A DNA stretch of 5,071 nt from the NCBI GenBank assembly GCA_001805005.1, contig MHDO01000153.1, positions 1 through 5,071 of the forward strand, written 5' to 3'. Shown in pieces: positions 1-5,071 of the stretch. Within the stretch, counting starts at the first letter, position 1. The number at the start of each line of letters is the position of its first letter. A program made the translations under genes and the position numbers. The notes beneath the pieces were generated by a model. It was not told where the DNA came from. It searched no databases and worked only from the letters and a program-made list of their open reading frames with translations. The DNA comes from Nitrospinae bacterium RIFCSPLOWO2_12_39_16 (GTDB taxonomy: Bacteria; Nitrospinota; Nitrospinia; UBA9942).

Positions 1-479
1 CTTCAGAAAAGAAATATACTGTTCAGGTTGGAACTTATATATACAAAAGTAGTATGGATGCTGTATCAAAGGATATAAGAGAAAAGGGTTTTTCCCCTTC
101 CGAGAAAATGGGGGTATCACTAATTCCTACATATCAGGTTGATGTGGGCGAATTTCAGAATGCAGAAGAAGTAAGGAATATAGTCAAAAAGCTTGTAACC
201 AATGATATAGAGGTGAAGTTCAAGATTATCTCACCCGGGTTGTATACACTCTCAGCCGGTGTATTTCATGATAAGCAAAGGGCTGAAGAGTTCAAGAATG
301 CATTAGTTGAAAAAGGCTATCCTGCAAAGGCGGTTGAAGAGAAGAAAAAGAGGAAGGTATATATACTTAGGATGGGCGATTTTGATGATTACAAGGGAGC
401 AAAAGATACCAGTAGTACACTTGCAGATAAGGGTATAAATTCTATTGTAGTTAAAATACCAGAACAAAAAACTAATTAG
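1..479 (+). CDS. SPOR-domain protein, C-terminal part (5' end outside window)
   Basis: The frame is open from the left edge, so the ATG at 54 is internal and not the start: the codons from base 3 already read SEKKYTVQVGTY, the first strand of a SPOR domain. Counting from the Ser at bases 3-5, 158 residues are visible. Two SPOR-like units (the roughly 70-residue beta-alpha-beta-beta-alpha-beta fold) stand in tandem. Unit 1 is about residues 5-76, with strands YTVQVGTY and YQVDVGEF. Unit 2 is about residues 80-153, with strands LYTLSAGVF and VYILRMGDF. SPOR domains bind septal peptidoglycan stripped of stem peptides, so the protein probably acts in the periplasm, anchored by an N-terminal part not seen here. 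A Lys-rich stretch (EEKKKRK) lies inside unit 2. The TAG stop (477-479) falls inside the palindromic repeat that follows. The domain call is firm; which SPOR protein this is (FtsN-, DedD- or RlpA-like, or a lineage-specific one) cannot be told. Confidence 0.85.
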   Translation, partial: SEKKYTVQVGTYIYKSSMDAVSKDIREKGFSPSEKMGVSLIPTYQVDVGEFQNAEEVRNIVKKLVTNDIEVKFKIISPGLYTLSAGVFHDKQRAEEFKNALVEKGYPAKAVEEKKKRKVYILRMGDFDDYKGAKDTSSTLADKGINSIVVKIPEQKTN

Positions 480-597
480 CCACAGGACTCTCACTGACTT
501 TATAAGACAGGTATATGAAGGTAGAGGCAAAGCAAAAATCTTTACCTTTACCTATGCCTTTACCTCATCTTTTAAGTCTGTGTCTGTCAGTGGCTAA
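476..597. repeat. Imperfect palindromic element of about 122 bp
   Basis: The outer ends are exact inverted copies: TTAGCCAC at 476-483 against GTGGCTAA at 590-597. Further in, CACTGAC (492-498) matches GTCAGTG (586-592). At the centre, a 13-bp stem (520-532 with 540-552: 11 Watson-Crick pairs, one G-U, one A/C mismatch) closes a 7-base loop at 533-539. Aligning the left arm (476-532) with the reverse complement of the right arm (540-597) gives roughly 70 % identity over the full arm with a few indels, so this is one long decayed inverted repeat. The right arm also holds a hexamer series (TTTACC, TTTACC, TATGCC, TTTACC at 541-564). No reading frame of note lies here. It resembles the palindromic intergenic repeats of uncultured bacterial genomes and could be a MITE remnant. 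As RNA it would fold into a long hairpin and might protect or end the upstream mRNA, but no clean U-tract follows. Confidence 0.75.
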
Positions 598-599
598 AA

Positions 600-628
600 T
601 TGTTTTAAAAGAAATTTTGTAGTATTAT
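600..628 (+). promoter_or_regulatory. Probable sigma70-type promoter of tRNA-Leu
   Basis: A TTGTTT box (600-605) and a TATTAT box (623-628) are separated by 17 bp, which is the optimal spacing. The predicted transcript start near 635 lies just before the tRNA at 641. The -35 box begins 3 bp after the end of the palindromic element, so the tRNA promoter looks independent of the upstream SPOR gene. The call rests on boxes and spacing only. Confidence 0.5.
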
Positions 629-640
629 TAATAGTAATAC

Positions 641-725
641 GCCGAAGTGGTGGAACTGGCAGACACGCATGTTTGAGGGGCATGTGGGGTAACCCATGGG
701 GGTTCGAGTCCCCCCTTCGGCACCA
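641..725 (+). tRNA. tRNA-Leu (anticodon GAG), CCA encoded
   Basis: This is a complete class II tRNA. The acceptor stem is GCCGAAG (641-647) with CTTCGGC (715-721), discriminator A722, and CCA at 723-725. The anticodon stem CATGT/GCATG (668-672/680-684) encloses loop TTGAGGG with anticodon GAG at 675-677, reading CUC and CUU leucine codons. The long variable arm TGGG-GTAA-CCCA (685-696) is the leucine/serine/tyrosine hallmark. The T arm is GGGGG-TTCGAGT-CCCCC (698-714). All stems pair, so it should be functional. It has its own promoter upstream and converges with the - strand membrane-protein gene whose stop is 10 bp away. Only a weak 5-bp A/T stem (725-729 with 741-745) followed by T-rich sequence could serve as terminator. 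Confidence 0.97.
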
Positions 726-735
726 GAATCCTTCC

Positions 736-3180
736 TTAAAATTCTTTATTTCTTTTAGATGCAAAAACAAGAAATCCTCCTGTGTATGCTGCTGCTGATA
801 AGAAAAGTGCAATCTTAAATCCAAAAGTCAGGGCTATTAGTATCACAAGGACAGAACTTACCACAGAGGAGCATCCGTTAATACACCAAGCCCACGGTAT
901 TATTCTGGCATTATATCTCTCTAAGAGTTTTATGCCTGTCGGAAATGGTATTCCCATAAAAAATCCAAGGGGAAAGAGAAGGATAAATGAGAGAGTCTGC
1001 CGACAGATAATAGATTCAAATAATATTCTATTAAATAGATAGGGGAGAAAAATAGAGTATATGATAATCAAGCCGCATAAGATTATGAGGGAAAATTTGA
1101 ATTTATGGATTATAATTTCATATTCCTTATACCTGAAATACTTGCCTGATAGATAACTCCCCGTGCCTGAGGAAATTAAGATAGTAAACAGGACAGTTGT
1201 TATTGAATAAACCGGATGACCTAAAAATAGTATAAACTTTTGTATCATACTTATTTCGGCAAACATAAAGCCTATTCCTATTAGAAGAAAATAGAGGAGG
1301 AAAGAAATATCCCTCATCTTAAATATTTCTAAGTTTATTTTTCTTAGAAATAATAAAGGAAGAATTATAAAAACAATGCTTACAACCAATGCCTGAATAA
1401 AAACAACAGGAATAAGATACCCTCCCTCAAGAAATGGCTGCCACTTTCTTCCAAATGTATTATATGTCTCAGCTATTGTGTTCCACTTAAAAAAGTGGTG
1501 GAAGAAGGGTCTGTCATCAGTAGAAGGTGTTACATCAAATATATAATTTTTGGAAAAATTATCCCTTTCATCAGAATTAGTTATTTTTGATAGCAAATTA
1601 AAATATAAAGGCTCCTGAAATCTATTGTAAATATTCGTCTCTTCCTTCTTTATGCCGGGATAATATTCAATATCAAAATGTCTCTCTTTACAAAAATCCT
1701 TAATCTTATTAATATCATCACTGTTTATTTCACCTTTTTTAATTATAATTGTGATTGTCCCCCATGTCCTTATGACAGATATATGTTTCTCGGGTGAACC
1801 AACCCCCATATCTTCCATTGCATTTATTGCCATTCCCACAATCCTCAGCTCGTGCCTCGGCGGTGGGAGGAGATATAGGGTAATTGCGAGGACGCCGTTT
1901 TCATTCAGGTGTTCAATATAGTCCTTGAATGCCTCAACTGTAAATCTGTAGTCCTCTGTCAAACCGTGAATCCCGGTAGATGCTGATGCAAGTGCATCAG
2001 AGGGTGAAATCTGAATGGTGTCATATCTCTTTTTTGACTGTCGTATAAATGTCCGCCCGTTTCCAAATTTAATATTGACTCTCCTTTTATCGTATATCCA
2101 TCCAGAGAACTCCCCATAATCATGCTTTACAATATCTGTGAGGAGTGGATAGGATTCTGTAGATTCAATATATCTTGCCCCGTAGTAAATTGCAGAGAGT
2201 ATATCCAGCCCCCCTTTTGGGTCAAATATGAGGATGTTATCGGGCTTAGTCAGATAATACGGTATAGAAGAGGGGAGGTAGTTTGTGAAATCTATTTCAT
2301 CTTTATTGCCACTGAATCTCGTAATTGCGTTTAGGTCTCCACCATCTACAGTAAGCCCAATCTGTTCAGGCAGCTCCCCTTGAAATTTGAGGCTGAGACC
2401 CGGGGCAAATCTCACAGCCCCGCTCTTTATTACATCTACCCTTGATATGGAGTCCCATTTTGTTTTTATAGTTTTTGCATCAGGATAGCGGAGTGCAGAG
2501 GAGAGTCCTTTATATGGTGATATGGCAATCTCCATAAATGTTGGGGAGAAAATTATAATTGATAGTGGGATGGCAATGAGAAAGAAACGATATGGAACCC
2601 CCTTTTCTTTTTTTAGATAGAAAAAGGTTGATGCAAGTATCCCTGAAATTGACGCCACTGCAACAGCATTTGATGCACCAAACAGTAAAAATATAAATAG
2701 TGAAATCAGACACCCGCTCCCTGCCCCCAAAAGGTCAGAAAAATATATCCGATGCACCCTTTCAGTGAATTTAGATATGGCAATAGAGATTGTCATTCCT
2801 GAAAAAAAGAATGGTATGGAAAAGAGGATGTAATAAAATAAGATATAGATTATCTGCATAGAGTCCCATGCAACCTTAATGGGGTCAAAAGCTATCTGGT
2901 TTGAAATGATGTATGACAATGGCGAAGATATGGCAAAAAGGAGGGCATAATTTGATAAAAGGGTGTAAGTATCTCTCTTTAAGATAGATGGAAAGAGCAT
3001 AAGGAATGTCCCGCTAATACCGTATCCGAGTAATGCCATGCTTACCACCATAAATGCAAAGTGATACCACTGTGCAATAGAAAAAATCCTTGTTAAGGAT
3101 ATTTCAAACAGGAGTGTTGAAAGAGAGGTAAGATATATCCCAATATATAAAATATTAGATTCTCTGGAGAGGTATTTCAT
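736..3180 (-). CDS. Polytopic membrane protein with central spermidine-synthase-like domain
   Basis: It has 814 residues in three parts. Residues about 11-216 form six or seven membrane helices (with LLFEISLTRIFS near 23-34). Residues about 220-570 form a soluble Rossmann-type domain resembling spermidine synthases and related methyltransferases. Residues about 586-806 form roughly seven more helices, with GIPFPTGIKLL (743-753) and PWAWCINGC (762-770), typical of large membrane-bound 'spermidine synthase-like' proteins. In the soluble part, FDPKGGLD (319-326) stands where a Gly-rich loop is expected, E342 fits the ribose-binding acid, and STDDRPFFHHFF (553-564) closes the domain. The catalytic Asp of true aminopropyltransferases aligns with S392 (YDTIQISPSD), so polyamine synthesis is doubtful; substrate and role are unknown. 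An in-frame TGA 6 bp upstream fixes the ATG at 3180 as the first possible start; I see no Shine-Dalgarno. A TATAAT on this strand (3214-3219) could be a -10 box, but no good -35 accompanies it. Single-gene unit, divergent from apbE. Confidence 0.85.
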   Translation of the reverse strand: MKYLSRESNILYIGIYLTSLSTLLFEISLTRIFSIAQWYHFAFMVVSMALLGYGISGTFLMLFPSILKRDTYTLLSNYALLFAISSPLSYIISNQIAFDPIKVAWDSMQIIYILFYYILFSIPFFFSGMTISIAISKFTERVHRIYFSDLLGAGSGCLISLFIFLLFGASNAVAVASISGILASTFFYLKKEKGVPYRFFLIAIPLSIIIFSPTFMEIAISPYKGLSSALRYPDAKTIKTKWDSISRVDVIKSGAVRFAPGLSLKFQGELPEQIGLTVDGGDLNAITRFSGNKDEIDFTNYLPSSIPYYLTKPDNILIFDPKGGLDILSAIYYGARYIESTESYPLLTDIVKHDYGEFSGWIYDKRRVNIKFGNGRTFIRQSKKRYDTIQISPSDALASASTGIHGLTEDYRFTVEAFKDYIEHLNENGVLAITLYLLPPPRHELRIVGMAINAMEDMGVGSPEKHISVIRTWGTITIIIKKGEINSDDINKIKDFCKERHFDIEYYPGIKKEETNIYNRFQEPLYFNLLSKITNSDERDNFSKNYIFDVTPSTDDRPFFHHFFKWNTIAETYNTFGRKWQPFLEGGYLIPVVFIQALVVSIVFIILPLLFLRKINLEIFKMRDISFLLYFLLIGIGFMFAEISMIQKFILFLGHPVYSITTVLFTILISSGTGSYLSGKYFRYKEYEIIIHKFKFSLIILCGLIIIYSIFLPYLFNRILFESIICRQTLSFILLFPLGFFMGIPFPTGIKLLERYNARIIPWAWCINGCSSVVSSVLVILIALTFGFKIALFLSAAAYTGGFLVFASKRNKEF

Positions 3181-3247
3181 GATGAATCATGGATTACAGA
3201 TTATGTGAATGCAATTATACTATATAATCCACAATTCTTGATTATTA

Positions 3248-3276
3248 TTGACGGGGATATTTGTTTGGTTTAATTT
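3248..3276 (+). promoter_or_regulatory. Probable sigma70 promoter of apbE
   Basis: TTGACG (3248-3253, one mismatch to TTGACA) and TAATTT (3271-3276) are 17 bp apart. Transcription would begin about 7 bp after the -10 box, near 3283, which is the A of the first in-frame ATG of the gene. The mRNA would then be leaderless, or translation begins further in. It sits in the 102-bp divergent region between the membrane-protein gene and apbE. Confidence 0.55.
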
Positions 3277-3282
3277 AAGAAT

Positions 3283-4329
3283 ATGTATAAAGAGAACCCA
3301 GAATCCAGAATCCAGAATTCAGAATTTAGAATTTTAAAAATCTTTATCCTATTGTCAATTGTCGGTCTTCTATCTCTGGTGTTTGTATTAAAATCAGTGG
3401 CTGAGAATCCAAAAAAGAGGTTTAGTGAGACAAGGCTGCTGATGGGGACAGTGGTTGAGGTTATTGTAGTTGGTGATAATGAAAAGGTTGCCAGAAAATC
3501 TATAAATGATGCCTTTTCTGCAATGGAGCGGATTGACAGACTTATGAGCAATTTCAAAGAGGATAGTGATATATCGAGAATAAACAGAGGTGCAGGGATG
3601 GAGGATGTAGTGGTGGATGGAGATGTGATAGAGGTTATAAAGAAATCTATATATTATAGTGAAATATCCGATGGTGCATTTGACATAACTATTGGTGGGG
3701 TGGAAGAACTATACAATTTTGAAGACGAGGGGAGGATTCCTGAGAAAAATAAATTTAATAACTCTGTCAGTCTTATCGGGTATAAAAATATCAGGATAAA
3801 TGGGAATATGGTGCGTCTCCTGAAAAAAGGGGTGAAATTAGACCTCGGCGGGATTGCCAAAGGATATGCAATAGATAAGGGGATTGAGGCAATTAAGAAA
3901 AACGGAGTAGCAAATGCACTTGTTAATGCAGGCGGTGATATAAGAGCGATTGATGAGGGGGAGAATGGTCAATGGAAGATAGGTGTATTGCATCCACGGG
4001 AAAATGGTAAGCTTAAAGATACTCTGATACTGAAAGACCTTTCCGTGGCAACATCGGGGGATTATAGAAAATACTTTGTATCAGGCGGAAAGAGGTATCA
4101 TCACATTTTAAATCCAAATACAGGACTGCCTACAGAAGGTGTTCAGAGTGTGACTATCATTGCACCCCTTGCAGTTGACTCTGATGCCCTTGCAACAGCA
4201 GTATTCGTCCTTGGGAAGAAAAGGGGGATGGAATTAATAGAGAAGTTAAAGGATGTTGAAGGGATTATAATAGATTCGGATGGCTTGGTAATATATTCAT
4301 CTGGAGTCAAAAATTATATTCATAACTGA
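3283..4329 (+). CDS. apbE: FAD:protein FMN transferase (ApbE family)
   Basis: This enzyme moves FMN from FAD onto a Thr/Ser of exported redox proteins (known targets: NqrB/NqrC, RnfG/RnfD, NosR and FMN-binding-domain proteins) using Mg2+. At 348 residues it has normal family length. Visible family blocks: MGTVVEV (54-60), IDRLMSNFKEDSDISRINR (84-102), SDGAFDITIGG (129-139), LDLGGIAKGYAID (186-198), NALVNAGGDIRA (211-222), VATSGDYRKYF (255-265), YHHILNPNTGLP (272-283) and DSDALATAVFVLG (299-311). D301 and T305 fit the metal-binding Asp and Thr known from this family. A hydrophobic segment at 17-39 implies export; many ApbE proteins are lipoproteins, but there is no lipobox Cys, and SVA-EN at 38-42 could be a signal peptidase I site or the segment an anchor. 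Residues 6-18 come from a heptamer repeat, and no Shine-Dalgarno precedes the ATG, so the start is uncertain; TTG at 3352 is an alternative but would lose the basic n-region. No target protein is visible nearby. Confidence 0.95.
   Translation: MYKENPESRIQNSEFRILKIFILLSIVGLLSLVFVLKSVAENPKKRFSETRLLMGTVVEVIVVGDNEKVARKSINDAFSAMERIDRLMSNFKEDSDISRINRGAGMEDVVVDGDVIEVIKKSIYYSEISDGAFDITIGGVEELYNFEDEGRIPEKNKFNNSVSLIGYKNIRINGNMVRLLKKGVKLDLGGIAKGYAIDKGIEAIKKNGVANALVNAGGDIRAIDEGENGQWKIGVLHPRENGKLKDTLILKDLSVATSGDYRKYFVSGGKRYHHILNPNTGLPTEGVQSVTIIAPLAVDSDALATAVFVLGKKRGMELIEKLKDVEGIIIDSDGLVIYSSGVKNYIHN
3298..3332. repeat. Degenerate 7-bp tandem repeat, five units, within the apbE 5' end
   Basis: Five consecutive heptamers are visible: CCAGAAT at 3298, 3305 and 3312, then TCAGAAT at 3319 and TTAGAAT at 3326. 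The only changes are C to T in the first two positions, drifting along the array. Because 7 is not a multiple of 3, the array is read in shifting phase and gives the low-complexity peptide PESRIQNSEFRIL. I recall similar heptamer arrays between genes of uncultured bacteria, often producing spurious reading frames; here it overlaps the start of a real gene. Confidence 0.8.
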
Positions 4330-4349
4330 GAGTTAATATATTTAAACAC

Positions 4350-4378
4350 TTGACAAAGTGCCGTAGATAAAATAAAGT
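4350..4378 (+). promoter_or_regulatory. Probable sigma70 promoter of tRNA-fMet
   Basis: A perfect TTGACA -35 box (4350-4355) lies 17 bp before TAAAGT (4373-4378, four of six consensus bases). Predicted transcription start near 4385 is 4 bp before the tRNA. It begins 21 bp after the apbE stop, so the tRNA need not depend on apbE transcription. The -35 box overlaps a small CACTT/AAGTG inverted repeat (4347-4351/4356-4360), probably by chance. Confidence 0.65.
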
Positions 4379-4388
4379 TATAGTATAC

Positions 4389-4465
<77 letters not shown>

Positions 4466-4538
4466 AAGTCAAGTATCGCCAGAGATTTTAAAAAAAACAA
4501 GGCTTTTCGTGCTAGTTGGTGTTCAGTGGCCAGCATTT

Positions 4539-4557
4539 AAAAACCGAATGTTTTTTT
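4539..4557. terminator. Possible weak bidirectional terminator between tRNA-fMet and uvrA
   Basis: AAAAAC (4539-4544) can pair with GTTTTT (4550-4555) around the 5-base loop CGAAT. T-rich sequence follows on the + strand (to 4565), and a short T run ends the - strand hairpin. It sits between the + strand tRNA and the - strand uvrA stop (4564-4566), where a shared terminator would be expected. The stem has only one G-C pair, so it is weak and may be chance in A/T-rich DNA. Confidence 0.3.
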
Positions 4558-4563
4558 ATATTT

Positions 4564-5071
4564 TTACGGCTTACTGATTACTGTTTTTAAAAACTGCCCT
4601 GTATACGACCTTGGATTTTTTGCTACTTCCTCAGGGGTTCCATAGGCTACAATCTCACCGCCAGAATCACCACCCTCCGGACCAAGGTCTATAATATAGT
4701 CTGCCGTTTTTATTACATCAAGATTATGCTCAATTACCACTACAGTATTTCCTGCATCTGTCAGGCTGTTTAATACATCAAGGAGTTTCTGTATGTCTGC
4801 AAAGTGAAGCCCTGTCGTCGGCTCGTCCAGTATATACAATGTCCTCCCTGTGCTTCTCTTTGAAAGCTCTTTAGAAAGCTTCACCCTCTGTGCCTCACCG
4901 CCTGAAAGGGTTGTGGCAGCCTGACCGAGCTTTATGTAATCCAGCCCTACATCAGAAATAGTCTGGAGTTTGGATTTTATTGAAGGGATATTTTCGAAAA
5001 ATATTAATGCCTCGCTGACTGTCATATCAAGAACATCTGCTATATTCTTCCCTTTATATTGTATATCAAGT
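4564..5071 (-). CDS. uvrA: UvrABC excinuclease subunit A, C-terminal part (5' end outside window)
   Basis: UvrA is the damage-sensing ATPase of nucleotide excision repair, acting in the cytoplasm as a dimer that loads UvrB. The 168 visible residues match the end of UvrA almost block for block from memory of the E. coli protein. They start at YKGKNIADVLDMT, after the region of the last zinc finger, so the ATG at 5025 is internal. Next come the DVGLDYIKLGQ segment (about 41-49), the ABC signature LSGGEAQRVKL (55-65), Walker B with D-loop TLYILDEPTTGLHFADI (77-93) and the switch His in VVVIEHNLDVIK (H115). IDLGPEGGDSGG and GTPEEVA follow, near the usual C-terminus. All expected ATPase residues in this part are present and the end is of normal length. 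The gene continues beyond the right edge. Its promoter and any LexA box lie outside the window. Confidence 0.97.
   Translation of the reverse strand, partial: LDIQYKGKNIADVLDMTVSEALIFFENIPSIKSKLQTISDVGLDYIKLGQAATTLSGGEAQRVKLSKELSKRSTGRTLYILDEPTTGLHFADIQKLLDVLNSLTDAGNTVVVIEHNLDVIKTADYIIDLGPEGGDSGGEIVAYGTPEEVAKNPRSYTGQFLKTVISKP

Noticed and set aside
303..530. Open frame on the - strand opposite the SPOR gene
   Set aside because: It lies antisense to a clearly conserved domain and its composition reflects the complementary strand.
622..640. GTATTA/TAATAC inverted repeat before tRNA-Leu as an operator
   Set aside because: It overlaps the -10 box and is pure A/T apart from its ends; chance symmetry is likely in such sequence.
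594..824. Open frame on the - strand across tRNA-Leu, containing RGDSNPHGLPH
   Set aside because: It is the antisense of the tRNA gene; this peptide is a familiar artefact of reading tRNA-Leu backwards, and it overlaps the end of the membrane-protein gene.
782..1042. Open frame on the + strand inside the membrane-protein gene
   Set aside because: It is opposite conserved membrane helices of the 814-residue protein; no motif or start signal of its own. The same applies to the + strand frame at 2122-2334.
3270..3557. Open frame on the - strand with an NSEFWILDSGF-like sequence
   Set aside because: It is produced by the heptamer repeat read backwards and by the antisense of apbE; no start signal and no recognisable domain.
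4347..4360. CACTT/AAGTG inverted repeat after apbE as a terminator
   Set aside because: The stem is only 5 bp, no U-tract follows, and it overlaps the TTGACA box of the tRNA promoter.
4564..4590. Short CAGTAAT-type heptamer repetition at the end of uvrA as an inserted repeat
   Set aside because: Only about two units are seen and they encode the last residues of a normal-length UvrA, so chance is the simpler explanation.

Overview
This is an A+T-rich bacterial chromosome segment with a housekeeping character. It carries two complete protein genes, two partial ones cut by the window edges, and two intact tRNA genes with encoded CCA ends. UvrA, initiator tRNA, SPOR-domain and ApbE genes together indicate a Gram-negative-type bacterium with extracytoplasmic redox enzymes. 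The large membrane-embedded spermidine-synthase-like protein and the style of the intergenic repeats remind me of uncultured Nitrospirota or Desulfobacterota-like genomes. That placement is an impression from memory, not something the window proves.

Layout from left to right: (1) the C-terminal part of a protein with two SPOR domains (+ strand, 5' end outside the window); (2) an imperfect palindromic element of about 122 bp that begins inside the stop codon of that gene; (3) a promoter and tRNA-Leu(GAG) on +; (4) on the - strand, ending 10 bp from the tRNA CCA, an 814-residue polytopic membrane protein with a central spermidine-synthase-like fold and an altered active site; (5) a short divergent intergenic region with a good promoter for the next gene; (6) a complete apbE-type FAD:protein FMN transferase (+), whose first codons contain a degenerate 7-bp tandem repeat; (7) a promoter and initiator tRNA-fMet(CAU) on +; (8) a short A/T-rich spacer with a weak hairpin; (9) the C-terminal part of uvrA on the - strand, running off the right edge.

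The genes do not form one pathway. SPOR protein (cell-wall binding), ApbE (covalent flavinylation outside the cytoplasm) and UvrA (nucleotide excision repair) are independent functions. Each tRNA has its own promoter and is transcribed toward a - strand gene. No flavinylation-target motif of the DxxSGAT type is visible in the other proteins here. I see no CRISPR array, transposase, toxin-antitoxin pair or defence system. The most notable items are the two repeats that intrude on gene ends (the palindrome at the SPOR stop codon and the heptamer at the apbE start), the likely leaderless or misplaced apbE start, and the substituted active site of the membrane spermidine-synthase-like protein.
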